Below are positions 7,781 through 16,557 of a stretch of 64,000 bases of DNA, one piece after another. The DNA is taken from positions 62,001 through 126,000 of the forward strand of contig NZ_JMLV01000007.1 of the NCBI RefSeq assembly GCF_000686045.1. The letters run 5' to 3'. Every line of letters starts with the position of its first letter. The stretch's first letter is position 1. Position numbers and translations under genes: made by a program. This stretch comes from Fodinicurvata fenggangensis DSM 21160. GTDB taxonomy: Bacteria; Pseudomonadota; Alphaproteobacteria; Kiloniellales; DSM-21159. The notes under the pieces were generated by a model that searched no databases, had not been told where the DNA came from, and saw only the letters and a list, made by a program, of their open reading frames with translations.

Positions 7781-9576
7781 GCTCCCTCTCTCCGGCGACG
7801 CATGTACTCGGAGAAGAGGATGATCGCGGTCATGAACAGCAGGACCAGCGTGGCCACGGCTGCAAGCGTGGGCGAAACCTGCAGCAGGGCATTGTCCCAC
7901 ATCTGCCTGGGCAGTGTGGTCATCTGTCCGCCTGCAAGGAAGAGGGCGATCGTCAGTTCGTCAAAGGAGATGACGAAGGCGAACATGAAGGCGGCAACCA
8001 AACCCGACTTGAGCAGGGGAAATGTAACGTAACGGAACGTCTTCGCCTTGCTTGCTCCAAGCGTATAGGCCGCCTGGTCAAGGCGTTCGTCATACTGCTT
8101 GAGAATGGCGACGACTGTGACGACGACATAGGGGACGGCCAGCACGGTATGGCCGATGGCCAGGCCGATGGTCGTGCCCACAAGACCTATGCCCGCAAAG
8201 AGATAGAACAGCGACACCGCAATGATGATGTTAGGCATGATGATGGGCGAGACCAGGAAGCCGATCAGTGCCGTCTTGTGGCGTGAGCGCCTGACGATAT
8301 GGAACGCCGCAGGCACCCCGAGCAACAGCCCCATGGTGCCGGCCAGCAGGGCGACGATCAGCGAACGCACCGCCGCCTCGATCCAGAGGGGGTCCTGGAA
8401 TACGGAGTCATACCACTTCAGCGAGAAGCCCTCGGGCGGCCAGCCCAGGAAGTTTCCTTCGGTAAAGCTGACCGGTATGATGAAGAATGCCGGACCGGCC
8501 AGGAAAAACAGGATCAGCCCCCCGACAAGCCACAGAACCCGCCGACCAGCCGGAGCCCTCGGGCGGTCGGGACGGGTTGGTCGCAGCATCTCAAAGCCGC
8601 GGCCTATAGCCTCACAAACGAAAGCCAGCACCTCGATTATCAAGTTGCCAAGCTTGCGTCCGCCCCACCCGATCGGATTGCGCCAGGGCTTGTCATCGGC
8701 GCGCATAGCGCCGCCCGACAAGGTGGAAAGACCCACGAGGCGATCATAGAAGAAGAACACGACCAGGGCCACGACGAGCAGCATCACGGCGATTGCGCCC
8801 GCAAATCCCCAGTTCAGCAGGTCCTTGATCTGGAATATAATCAGCTGGACGATCACGGTTTCCTGCTCCCCGCCCAGCAATGCGGGGGTGATGAAGAACC
8901 CGAGTGCGGTGATGAAGACCAGCAGTCCGCCAGCCGCCATGCCCGGGATCGACAGTGGCAGGTAGATGCGCAGGAAGGCTTGGGAAGGCCGTGCCCCCAG
9001 CGTGTTGGCCGCGCGTGTCAGATTCTGATCGATGCCTTCCATGACGGACAGCATGGTCAGAACACACAAGGGCATGAGCGCATGCACCATGCCGATCATG
9101 ACGCCGGTGAAATTATAGAGCATACTCGGCATTTCCGGCAGGCCGAGAGCCGCTGCGAACTGGTTGATGGCTCCGTTGCGGCCGAGCAGAACAATCCACG
9201 CGAAGGTACGAACCAGGAAACTGGTCCAGAACGGCATCAACACCCAGATGATCAGGAAGTTGCGTCGGTTCTTGCCCACTGTGGAAAGCAGGAACGCAAC
9301 CGGATAGGCGGCCAGCACCGAGAATACCGCCGTCCAGCCGGCAATCTTGAAGGTTGTGGCCAGGACTTGCCCGACGACAAATGACTCCTGCAGCTTCACG
9401 TAGTGATCAAACGTGAAGCCTCCCTGCTCTCCGCTGACACTCTGGCTGAGCAGCAGGACCACAGGATAGACGAATGCAGCTGCCAGGAAGAGCAAGGCAG
9501 GCATGAGGGGCCACGGCAACCGCCCCCGGGACATCCTTGAGACTATTGAGCCCATCATCTTCCCATTCTTGCTCAT
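7777..9576 (-). CDS. ABC transporter permease, fused PotB-PotC type
   Basis: This 599-residue membrane protein contains two complete binding-protein-dependent permease domains in one chain, at about residues 60-290 and 385-590. Each has the EAA loop that contacts the ATPase (GARPSQAFLRIYLPLSIPG in the first, GASKAKTFRYVTFPLLKSG in the second). In the polyamine/Fe family the two permeases are normally separate (PotB and PotC); here they are fused, so one chain would replace the heterodimer. ATG 9576 was chosen because it overlaps the ATPase stop (ATGA). A charged linker of roughly 60 residues between the halves contains a further short positively charged stretch. Confidence 0.92.
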   Translation of the reverse strand: MSKNGKMMGSIVSRMSRGRLPWPLMPALLFLAAAFVYPVVLLLSQSVSGEQGGFTFDHYVKLQESFVVGQVLATTFKIAGWTAVFSVLAAYPVAFLLSTVGKNRRNFLIIWVLMPFWTSFLVRTFAWIVLLGRNGAINQFAAALGLPEMPSMLYNFTGVMIGMVHALMPLCVLTMLSVMEGIDQNLTRAANTLGARPSQAFLRIYLPLSIPGMAAGGLLVFITALGFFITPALLGGEQETVIVQLIIFQIKDLLNWGFAGAIAVMLLVVALVVFFFYDRLVGLSTLSGGAMRADDKPWRNPIGWGGRKLGNLIIEVLAFVCEAIGRGFEMLRPTRPDRPRAPAGRRVLWLVGGLILFFLAGPAFFIIPVSFTEGNFLGWPPEGFSLKWYDSVFQDPLWIEAAVRSLIVALLAGTMGLLLGVPAAFHIVRRSRHKTALIGFLVSPIIMPNIIIAVSLFYLFAGIGLVGTTIGLAIGHTVLAVPYVVVTVVAILKQYDERLDQAAYTLGASKAKTFRYVTFPLLKSGLVAAFMFAFVISFDELTIALFLAGGQMTTLPRQMWDNALLQVSPTLAAVATLVLLFMTAIILFSEYMRRRREGA

Positions 9577-10664
9577 TCGTCCGGAAGCACGACGGCACGC
9601 TCTGAGGCCCATCCCAGACGCAGGGACTCACCGTTCGCCACAGATGCCCCTGTCTGGGTCAAGGACTTGGTAAAGAGCCGCTGGTCGGATCCGATGGTGA
9701 AGAAGCTTTGCGTCGTACTGCCGCTCATGACTTCTTCACTGAAGCGGGCCTCGAGCACATTCTCCGCGCTTTCTCCCTGGGCAAGCACCCCGATCGTTTC
9801 CGGTCGGACCATCATGCGCACATCCTGGCCGATGGTAAGGTCATGGTCGCTCACCCCGCGCACCCGGGTACCGTCTGCAAGATCGACCAGCACGGTTCCG
9901 TTGTCCTGTCCGGCCACGCGTCCGCTCAGCAGGTTCGCCTCACCAAGGAAATCGGCTGCGAACACAGTGCGGGGCCGAAAATACAATTCCCAAGGCGTAC
10001 CCAACTGCTCGATGCGCCCCTCACGCATCAGGCAAATGCGATCGGACATGACCAGGGCTTCTTCCTGGTCATGGGTGACATAGAGCACTGCGATATTGAG
10101 CTCCTTGTGCAGGCGTTTGATTTCAAGCTGCAACTGCTCGCGAAGCTTCTTGTCGAGCGCACCGAGTGGCTCGTCCATCAGGATGACAGACGGTTCGTAC
10201 ACCATGGCGCGTGCGAGCGCGATGCGCTGCTGCTGCCCTCCCGATAGCTGACGCGGATAGCGCGTCGCGACATGCGGGAGCTGGACAATCTCCAGGACGC
10301 GCTCCACCGCATCCGTGATTCGGTCTTTCGGCCACTTGCGCATCTTCAATGCGAAGGCGATGTTGTCGAAGATCGTCATATGCGGAAACAGGGCATAGTT
10401 CTGGAAAACCATCCCGATATCCCGCTTGTACGATGGCAGGAAGGTCGCCAGCCTTCCATCGATGTGAATCTCGCCGCTGTCCGGCTCGTTCAAGCCGGCA
10501 ATCGCCAGCAGCAAGGTCGTCTTGCCGGAACCGGAGGGCCCCAGGAGAGTGAGAAACTCACCATCCGCAAGGTCCAGATCGGCCCCCTCCAAGGCAACGA
10601 GGTCACCGAATGTCTTACGGAGCTGACGAACTTGAAGTTTCTGCTGCACCTGTGAGGTGGTCAT
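9573..10664 (-). CDS. ABC transporter ATP-binding protein, PotA-like
   Basis: The 363-residue protein has all motifs of an ABC ATPase: Walker A GPSGSGKT (residues 42-49), the Q-loop in MVFQNYALFPH, signature LSGGQQQR, Walker B VILMDEP and the switch His in YVTHDQEEA. Residues from about 250 onward form a TOBE_2 domain, as in PotA/FbpC proteins of the CUT1/polyamine class. It energises the fused permease encoded immediately downstream (four-base overlap) and follows the binding-protein gene after a 122-base gap containing a stable hairpin. Confidence 0.94.
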   Translation of the reverse strand: MTTSQVQQKLQVRQLRKTFGDLVALEGADLDLADGEFLTLLGPSGSGKTTLLLAIAGLNEPDSGEIHIDGRLATFLPSYKRDIGMVFQNYALFPHMTIFDNIAFALKMRKWPKDRITDAVERVLEIVQLPHVATRYPRQLSGGQQQRIALARAMVYEPSVILMDEPLGALDKKLREQLQLEIKRLHKELNIAVLYVTHDQEEALVMSDRICLMREGRIEQLGTPWELYFRPRTVFAADFLGEANLLSGRVAGQDNGTVLVDLADGTRVRGVSDHDLTIGQDVRMMVRPETIGVLAQGESAENVLEARFSEEVMSGSTTQSFFTIGSDQRLFTKSLTQTGASVANGESLRLGWASERAVVLPDE

Positions 10665-10731
10665 TTATACATCCCCGTCGCGGGTAGCGCCGCAGCGAAG
10701 CTGGGACAGCCTGTAAAGAAATCGCCAGGGA

Positions 10732-10764
10732 GGGACGATGCCGGAGTTTCACCGACATCGTCCC
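10732..10764 (-). other. Intercistronic hairpin between binding-protein and ATPase genes
   Basis: GGGACGATG at 10732-10740 is the exact complement of CATCGTCCC at 10756-10764, and the 15-base loop can add a further CGG/CCG pairing. There is no T-run after it on the minus strand, so it is unlikely to be a full terminator. Such hairpins after the binding-protein gene often protect the upstream message and raise its expression over the downstream ABC genes; that role is inferred from position. Confidence 0.55.
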
Positions 10765-10786
10765 GGACACTGCGAAGTGCTGGACG

Positions 10787-11863
10787 TTACGAAAGGAGCC
10801 ATTCGTTGAAGCGGCTTTCTGCTTCTTCCTTGTGCTCGCCCCACCAACCCTGGTCGGCCAGTGTCATGCGCTTCAGGTTGTCAGGGGCCGTGGGCAGGAA
10901 CTTGGCCCGTTCCTCCGATATGTAATCATAGGCCTTCGGGTTGGTCGGCCCATAGGCGAGCTTGTCCGTGAAGGCCGCCTGTCGTTCCGGATCGGCACAG
11001 AACTTGATGAATTCCCGGCCCAGGTCTGCCTTGGGATTTCCTTTCGGAATGCTCCAGCCCTCGATGGAATAGAGTCCTTGATTCCATAGAATGCCCACCG
11101 GTGCATCATCGTCGATTACGGTCTGTGCGCGACCGTTCCAGGTCGGCAGCATGTCAACTTCACCGCTCGCCAACAGCTGACTGGTCTGCGCGCCGCCTGT
11201 CCACCACACATCGACATGCTCGCGGATCTCATCCAGCTTGGCCAATGCCCGGTCGATATCCAGGGGATACAAATCCTCCATGGCCACGCCATCCGCCATC
11301 AGGGCGATTTCAAGCGTGTCGATGGGGCTGCGCCGCAGGGCCCGCCGGCCCGGGAAGTTCTCCACATCCCAGAAATCAGCCCAGGATTCGGGCGCCTTAT
11401 CAGGAAATGTGTCGGTGCGATACGCAAGGATCGTGGCGTAAACATCCGTGCCCATCCAGACATCGGTTCGAGCGTCGGACATGATATTGTCCATATGCTC
11501 CCCGGACCAATCCAGTTCCTCCAGTAGGTCGCGATCGCCCAACAGGACCTGGTCGGCCTGCGTGACCGTCACCACATCCCAGCTGTAGGAGCCTGTTTCC
11601 ACAATGGATTGCACCTGGCTTGTCGGCTGGTGTTCCCGGGCCGTGTTCGCAATCGTATGGCCCGTAGCCTCTTCGAAGGGGCGATAGAAGGCTTCTCCGA
11701 ACGCGGCTTCGAACGGACCGCCGGGATCGGCAACCGTTAGACGTTCCTGAGCCAGAGCGTTGAAAGGCAGGCCCATGGAACCCACCGCAACGCCGGCCCC
11801 GGTAGCGAGCAGCATTTCCCGCCGGGTCAGCGGGAAAACCTTGTTATATTTCGTCCTAGACAT
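10787..11863 (-). CDS. ABC transporter periplasmic binding protein, PotD/opine-type, Tat-exported
   Basis: This 358-residue extracellular solute-binding protein (family 1, PotD-like) starts at ATG 11863, eight bases after GGGAG. The N-terminus has a twin-arginine signal: TRREMLLATGAGVAVGS with Arg14-Arg15, a hydrophobic core and cleavage near ALAQ (about residue 38). The mature part reads like spermidine/putrescine or opine binding proteins (ADPGGPFEAAFGEAFYRPFEE). It delivers the substrate to the fused permease. The closest named relatives bind polyamines, but the same fold binds many carboxylated amines, so the ligand is open. It lies between the CoA-ligase genes and the ATPase gene. Confidence 0.9.
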   Translation of the reverse strand: MSRTKYNKVFPLTRREMLLATGAGVAVGSMGLPFNALAQERLTVADPGGPFEAAFGEAFYRPFEEATGHTIANTAREHQPTSQVQSIVETGSYSWDVVTVTQADQVLLGDRDLLEELDWSGEHMDNIMSDARTDVWMGTDVYATILAYRTDTFPDKAPESWADFWDVENFPGRRALRRSPIDTLEIALMADGVAMEDLYPLDIDRALAKLDEIREHVDVWWTGGAQTSQLLASGEVDMLPTWNGRAQTVIDDDAPVGILWNQGLYSIEGWSIPKGNPKADLGREFIKFCADPERQAAFTDKLAYGPTNPKAYDYISEERAKFLPTAPDNLKRMTLADQGWWGEHKEEAESRFNEWLLS

Positions 11864-11906
11864 GATTTGTACTCCCAATCCTTTGTTATACTTGTGGAAT
11901 CAGTAT

Positions 11907-12788
11907 TCAGCCGACCCCAGCCGGGGCCATGACGCGCCGCAAGGCCTCACCGATTCCCATGACATCATTGACTACGCTTGCACCCGCAGTCTGCAAAGCG
12001 GCGCGTTTTCCGGGTACATTCTCTTCGGGTGACCCGAGCATGGCCCCCGCATGTCCCATGCGTTTGCCGGGCGGTGCATGCAGCCCGGCTATATAGGCGA
12101 CCACGGGCTTGCGCATCCGGGCCACCAAATCGGCGGCATCGAGTTCGCTGCGCCCGCCGATCTCGCCGATAAGGACGACAGCCTCCGTATCGGGATCCGC
12201 CTCGAACAGTTCCAGCACCTCGCCATGGCTCATCCCCACGACGGGATCACCGCCGAGACAGGCAACTGTGCTTTGCCCCAGGCCGTGTGCATTCAGGGTC
12301 TCTATGACCTCATAGGTCAGCGTGCCGCTCTTCGAGACGATGCCTATGGGGCCGCGGCGCAGAAGCGCCGCATTCAGGTCCGACAGGTTCGCAAGGCCCG
12401 GGCTGATACAGCCCGCCGCGTTTGGTCCCAGAACCCGAACGCCGCGACTGCGGGCATATGCCGATACCCGAATCGCGTCCATGACCGGGACACCCTCGGT
12501 ATAGACAACCAGGGTGGAGACCCCTGCATCGATGGCCTCAAGCGCCGCCTCGCACGCCAAAGGAGCCGGAACGGATACGAAACTGCAGTTTGCCCCCGTT
12601 GCCGCCACGGCCTCGTAACAGGACGCGAACACAGGGATTTCACTGACCTCTTCGCCGGCCCGTTTGGGCGATACACCGCCCACGAGCGGACTCTCCTCCG
12701 AGCGCATCTTCTGTGCCAGGTTGCGCCCGGTATGTCCTGTGATGCCCTGAATGAGGATCCGGCTGTTTCCGTCAACGAGGATCGCCAT
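11907..12788 (-). CDS. SucD/MtkB-like acyl-CoA ligase alpha subunit
   Basis: This 293-residue protein aligns in layout with the alpha subunit of succinyl-CoA synthetase: CoA-binding [12 protein letters not shown] near the N-terminus, the ligase segment [10 protein letters not shown], and the active-site phosphohistidine His246 in [10 protein letters not shown], the same residue number as in E. coli SucD. The alpha subunit binds CoA and carries the phosphoryl group during ADP- or GDP-forming thioester synthesis. Its start ATG shares one base with the stop of the beta gene (TGATG). Embedded between crotonase and transporter genes rather than with TCA-cycle genes, it probably activates a pathway-specific acid such as a dicarboxylate, as malate-CoA ligase (MtkAB) does. 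Confidence 0.9.
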   Translation of the reverse strand: MAILVDGNSRILIQGITGHTGRNLAQKMRSEESPLVGGVSPKRAGEEVSEIPVFASCYEAVAATGANCSFVSVPAPLACEAALEAIDAGVSTLVVYTEGVPVMDAIRVSAYARSRGVRVLGPNAAGCISPGLANLSDLNAALLRRGPIGIVSKSGTLTYEVIETLNAHGLGQSTVACLGGDPVVGMSHGEVLELFEADPDTEAVVLIGEIGGRSELDAADLVARMRKPVVAYIAGLHAPPGKRMGHAGAMLGSPEENVPGKRAALQTAGASVVNDVMGIGEALRRVMAPAGVG

Positions 12789-13909
12789 CAGACCAGCTCC
12801 CTGGCTTGTGTCAGCGTCTCGATGGCCGGACCCAGGTCCTCGAAGACATCGAAACCCTGGTCAGAAAGGAGGGATCTCCCGACATCGCTGTTCCTGCCCT
12901 TGAGCCGCACGAGGACACGCCCCTCGAGGGGGGCAATACGTTGCGCTTCGATCATCATTCTCGCCAGCTCGTCGCACAGGGCGGTGTGCATATAGGCATT
13001 GAGGAATGTTGCCCGTGGCCCTGCAGCGACGACGGCCTGGAAGACCCTCCCCAGCACCTCTCCACCGGCAAGAACAGAGCCTCCCAGATCCACCACCGCC
13101 CTGACACGGAGCTTGGCTTCACAGAGGATATCCAGCGTGGCCATCATCAGCCCCGCGCCACTGACGACGGCAATGATATCCCCGTCGGGATCGATCTCGA
13201 TCCCCACTGCGCCGGCGTCCGCCACGGCCTGTTCAAACGACGAGCGACGAGATGCCGAGGACTCACTTGCCCCTTCCACGGGATGACGGCGAAAGGCTGC
13301 ATTGTCGTCCAGGCTGACTTTGGCATCTGCGGCCACGACGCTTCCGTCAGCAGACACCACAAGCGGGTTAATCTCTACCAGTTCGGCGTCCTCGGACAGC
13401 ATCAGTGCATAGAGCGCGTGGACCACCTCTACCAGCTGCTCGCCCGTCTGACCCTCGACACCCAGCCACCGGGCAACGGCGGAAATATGAAAACCGCGAA
13501 GGCCAAGAAACGGATGTATCGGCAGGCGCAGCAAGGAGCCTTCAGGGGCGTCCTCGACATCGATGCCGCCTTCGGCAGACGCAAGCAGTACCGGACAGCG
13601 ACGGTCGCGGTCGATTGCAAGGGCGAGGTAAATTTCACGAGCTATATCGAGGCACTGCTCCACATAAATCGTGGCAGCCGTCTCGCCTTCAAAAGACAGG
13701 GATTCCATCTCCTGGACTGCCTGTCCGGCTATCTTGCGGTCATCGGCGAAACGGATACCGCCGCGCTTGCCGCGCTTGCCTGAAGCGACTTGCGCCTTGA
13801 GCACGAATGGGCCGGCACACTCTGGAATCTCGGGCCAGAGAGCTCCCTTTGGAATGGGAATTCCGTATCGATGGAAGAGCGTCTTTCCTTGGTATTCGAG
13901 CAGATCCAC
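12788..13909 (-). CDS. SucC/MtkA-like acyl-CoA ligase beta subunit (divergent)
   Basis: The 373-residue protein is the ATP-grasp partner of the alpha subunit. GTG 13909 was chosen because AGGAGG lies nine bases upstream and the protein then begins with the conserved LLEYQGKTLF; the longer frame would overlap the crotonase gene. Conserved features include VLKAQVASGKRGKRGG for nucleotide binding and LVEINPLVV for metal binding. The C-terminal domain departs from SucC: where E. coli has VNGAGLAMGTMD, GGGAT and NIFGGI, this protein has VSGAGLMMATLD, LGGSVL and NAYMHT. The nucleotide and Mg residues appear kept but the CoA-ligase loops differ, so a non-succinate substrate is likely. Confidence 0.85.
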   Translation of the reverse strand: MDLLEYQGKTLFHRYGIPIPKGALWPEIPECAGPFVLKAQVASGKRGKRGGIRFADDRKIAGQAVQEMESLSFEGETAATIYVEQCLDIAREIYLALAIDRDRRCPVLLASAEGGIDVEDAPEGSLLRLPIHPFLGLRGFHISAVARWLGVEGQTGEQLVEVVHALYALMLSEDAELVEINPLVVSADGSVVAADAKVSLDDNAAFRRHPVEGASESSASRRSSFEQAVADAGAVGIEIDPDGDIIAVVSGAGLMMATLDILCEAKLRVRAVVDLGGSVLAGGEVLGRVFQAVVAAGPRATFLNAYMHTALCDELARMMIEAQRIAPLEGRVLVRLKGRNSDVGRSLLSDQGFDVFEDLGPAIETLTQARELV

Positions 13910-13925
13910 AGCGCAATGCCTCCTG

Positions 13926-14702
13926 TCAGGCGTTCTGCTTACGCTTTTCACGCTCGGCGAAGAATGCCTCCATCATGCGTTGCGGCTCCCCACTGGCATA
14001 AGCCTCCTTCTGGTTCCGGCTGCCGGCTGCAAGGGCATCCTCGAACCCGGGCTGGGTCATCTCCGCAAAGCGACGCTTGTTCAGTGCCATTGCGACCGGA
14101 GGCTTCTCCGCCAGTTCGCCAGCCACTTCCATCGCCTTGGCATGAACCTGGTCGGCGGCAACGAGGTGATGTATGAGGCCAATATGATGGCACTCCTCCC
14201 CGTCCATCATGCGCCCCGTCAGTGTGAGTTCTATGGTGCGCGACAGCCCCAGCATCTCCTTCATGAGCCAGGGCCCCAATGTGCTGGCGATTCCCGAGTT
14301 GATCTCGGGCTGTCCCATCTTGCTGCCCGCATGGCCGACGCGGATGTCACACTGCAGGGCCACCTGGAATGCGGAACCGGCAGCCACTCCGTTCAGGGCG
14401 GCAATCAACGGCTTCGTCATGCCGCGTATGGCGCTGTAGAGGGCACGCCACTCCTCGACCCATTCGCGCGCACGCTCGGTATCGAACGACTTGGTCTCGT
14501 TCAGGTCCTGTCCGGCAGAGAAGGCACGCTCTCCCGCCCCGGTCATGATCACGGCGCGCACCTCTTCATCCGCATTCATTGCCTCGAGGGCCGCCGCGAG
14601 CTCCCGGCGCATCGGCGAATGCCAGGCGTTCAGCACATCCGGGCGGTTCAACGTGATGATGCCCACCTTCCCTTCTGTACTGACCTTCAGAAATTCATAC
14701 AT
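13926..14702 (-). CDS. Enoyl-CoA hydratase/isomerase (crotonase) family protein, copy 2
   Basis: This 258-residue crotonase has the family's N-terminal strand VGIITLNRPDVLNAW, the first oxyanion-hole segment AFSAGQDLNE and the second, ALNGVAAGSAFQVALQCDI. The PEINSGIASTLG segment after it is in the region where catalytic acids lie in hydratases and isomerases such as PaaG. Crotonases act on acyl-CoA thioesters by hydration, isomerisation, hydrolysis or C-C cleavage, so a specific reaction cannot be assigned. It lies 34 bases after the first crotonase gene and 16 bases before the CoA-ligase beta gene, whose Shine-Dalgarno overlaps its end. Confidence 0.9.
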   Translation of the reverse strand: MYEFLKVSTEGKVGIITLNRPDVLNAWHSPMRRELAAALEAMNADEEVRAVIMTGAGERAFSAGQDLNETKSFDTERAREWVEEWRALYSAIRGMTKPLIAALNGVAAGSAFQVALQCDIRVGHAGSKMGQPEINSGIASTLGPWLMKEMLGLSRTIELTLTGRMMDGEECHHIGLIHHLVAADQVHAKAMEVAGELAEKPPVAMALNKRRFAEMTQPGFEDALAAGSRNQKEAYASGEPQRMMEAFFAEREKRKQNA

Positions 14703-14736
14703 TCTTGCCTCCTAGGGTTAGCGTTTGTTCTTCGCC

Positions 14737-15492
14737 TTATCGCCGCGCTTCGAAGAAACGAGCCATCTGGGCCTGCGGTTCCCCGGTGGCGATGGCTTCC
14801 GATTGGTAAGAGACAGCAGCCGTTTCGGCCTCGGACAGGCCACGGCGCATCATGCCTCTCAGCATCTCCAGGGTCAGTCGCATCGCGACCGGAGGTTTCT
14901 CTGCGAGATGGAGGGCCATGGCTTCGGCGCGCTCCATCAATTGGCCAGGTGACCTGGTCTCCTGCACGAGTCCCCATTCACTGGCCTCTTCTGCGGTAAA
15001 GACGCGGCCGGTGAGCACCAGCTCCCGCATCCGGGCCTGGCCGAGATGGGTCTGCAACAGGTAGCTCCCGGCGATGGCGGGCAGGCCCACATTGATCTCC
15101 GCCATCAGGAACCGGGCCGTTGGCACGGCCACGCGCAGGTCCGCCATCAGGGCAAGCTGCAATCCCGCGCCCGCGGCCGTGCCATTGACCGCCGCAACGA
15201 TGGGTTTCCGACATTGGCTGACGGCGGCAAAGAAGCGTTGCCAGGTATCCATCCAGGCATCACCACCATCGGGAGAGAGCTGGCGGCTTTCATTCAGGTC
15301 CTGCCCGGCACAGAACGCGCGCGCGCCCTTGCCGGTCAGAATGACCGCCCTGACCTCATCATCCTCGGAAGCAGCATTCAGTGCCTCCACGATGGCCGTT
15401 CGCATATCCGTATCCAACGCATTCAGCCGCTCTTCACGGTTCAGCGTCAGACACAGCAGCGCGCCTTTGCGCTCGATTTCAACTCCCAACAC
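14737..15492 (-). CDS. Enoyl-CoA hydratase/isomerase (crotonase) family protein, copy 1
   Basis: This is the first gene of the ten-gene operon. It encodes about 251 residues with the crotonase motifs LTLNREERLNALD, AFCAGQDLNE and AVNGTAAGAGLQLALMADL. It is clearly paralogous to the following gene (both share the CAGQDLNE/SAGQDLNE block and the EKPPVAM segment near the C-terminus), so the pathway may need two successive crotonase steps or a hetero-oligomer. The open frame extends to a TTG at 15513, but that would begin inside the upstream palindrome; GTG 15492, or the adjacent TTG 15489 with GAGG five bases upstream, gives the usual N-terminus. Confidence 0.87.
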   Translation of the reverse strand: MLGVEIERKGALLCLTLNREERLNALDTDMRTAIVEALNAASEDDEVRAVILTGKGARAFCAGQDLNESRQLSPDGGDAWMDTWQRFFAAVSQCRKPIVAAVNGTAAGAGLQLALMADLRVAVPTARFLMAEINVGLPAIAGSYLLQTHLGQARMRELVLTGRVFTAEEASEWGLVQETRSPGQLMERAEAMALHLAEKPPVAMRLTLEMLRGMMRRGLSEAETAAVSYQSEAIATGEPQAQMARFFEARR

Positions 15493-15984
15493 AGCCTCGT
15501 TATTGAATAGCAATAATCATTATTGTTGTTCAATTACTATGGCGTGCCTTGTCTTGCGCTGTCAATCCTTTGCAACGAGTCATTTTTCGGGATGATATGA
15601 AGCGGCACTCGGAACTGAAAGTCCTGCCAGCCGCAGCCTTTGCCGTCCCATTTGCCGGAACGTCGCGCTAGTCCAATAGTGCGTTGGCATCAACCTTCGC
15701 TGCGCGGGAGAAATAATAGACGAGCGTTCTCCTGATTTTGTCGGAGTAGTCTGTCCGCCTCAATCCAGTTGCAGGCAAGCTCCATCATGGCCTCGCCCCC
15801 ATGGCCTTAGGACCTGAGCGAGGACCAGACGGAAAAGGATGGACCGTAACGACCAGTGCTTTGAGGCGCTCATCTGATACCTCGCAGTGTGGCCAACGAG
15901 CAGGCATTTGTGTAGCCTAAAGTTGTAGTACTTTCCACAACGTACCGTGCTGGTGTGCGGTTTAGCGACGGGGTGAAATGATTC
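15493..15984. other. Intergenic region between the crotonase operon and yagU-like gene
   Basis: About 490 bases with no convincing gene on either strand. It holds the operon's palindromic element next to the first crotonase gene and presumably the promoters of both divergent units. The central part has no feature I can name. Confidence 0.45.
15503..15533. promoter_or_regulatory. 31-nt palindrome, probable operator of the ten-gene operon
   Basis: The arms TTGAATAGCAATAAT and ATTATTGTTGTTCAA match at 13 of 15 positions around a single central base, with a perfect inner core CAATAATcATTATTG. It lies just upstream of the first crotonase start, within the AT-rich leader, as expected of a repressor or activator site for the whole operon. 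IclR-family proteins bind dyads of roughly this length, so the IclR protein at the far end of the operon is a candidate; this is inference. Confidence 0.65.
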
Positions 15985-16515
15985 ATGAAGGGGGATGGGA
16001 CTATCCGCAGAGGACAATCGAGCCACAGCCTCAATCAACTGATCGGCGCCGGGGTCGCTGCTGGCGTTATCTCTGCGCTTGTGAAGTCAGGCGTGGAGAC
16101 GCTGCTGCCCCCTAGACTGCCAGACGCAGTCCCTCCGCCCATCGGCCTGCTTGAACTGCTCGGCTTCGATGCGACGGGGATGACCTACCGGTTCTCGGAC
16201 CAGGTCGTGAACTGGGGCGGCAACGGAGTACATATTCTGTTCTCGGTGGTGATCGCCGTGATCTATTGCCTGCTGGTCCAGGCCAAGCCCATTTTTCGCG
16301 CGGGACAGGGCATGCCCTTTGGCCTGGCCATGGGGCTGGGGGCACACATTCTCGTGCTGCCGATCATCGGCGTCGGCCCGATGTTCTGGACCATCCCTTT
16401 CGAAGGCTATGTCTCGGAAATCGTCGGCACGATCATCTGGATCTGGACGATCGAATGCGTTCGACGTGCCCTCCTGGCCGACAGCCAATCCTATTTAAGA
16501 TCTATCACCCATTAA
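15985..16515 (+). CDS. yagU: YagU-family inner membrane protein (DUF1440)
   Basis: This 176-residue membrane protein matches E. coli YagU along most of its length. Shared landmarks are AGVISALVKSGVETLLPPR near the first helix, QVVNWGGNGVHILFSVV in the middle and YVSEIVGTIIWIWTIE near the C-terminus. It has four predicted membrane helices. E. coli YagU has been linked to acid resistance; its molecular activity is not established. The start ATG 15985 follows GGGGTGA. It stands alone between the catabolic operon and the tRNA gene and is transcribed away from the operon. Confidence 0.88.
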   Translation: MKGDGTIRRGQSSHSLNQLIGAGVAAGVISALVKSGVETLLPPRLPDAVPPPIGLLELLGFDATGMTYRFSDQVVNWGGNGVHILFSVVIAVIYCLLVQAKPIFRAGQGMPFGLAMGLGAHILVLPIIGVGPMFWTIPFEGYVSEIVGTIIWIWTIECVRRALLADSQSYLRSITH

Positions 16516-16557
16516 TGGGGTACAGCCGCCAACTCAACTATAGTTTGCAAGAATAAG

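Noticed and set aside
7777-11863. Naming the ABC transporter as the spermidine/putrescine system PotABCD
   Set aside because: The family fold is shared with importers of opines, iron and other amines; the operon has CoA-ligase and crotonase genes not expected of a polyamine uptake system.
11907-13909. Calling the CoA-ligase pair sucCD of the TCA cycle
   Set aside because: No TCA genes are adjacent and the beta subunit lacks the GGGAT and NIFGGI motifs.
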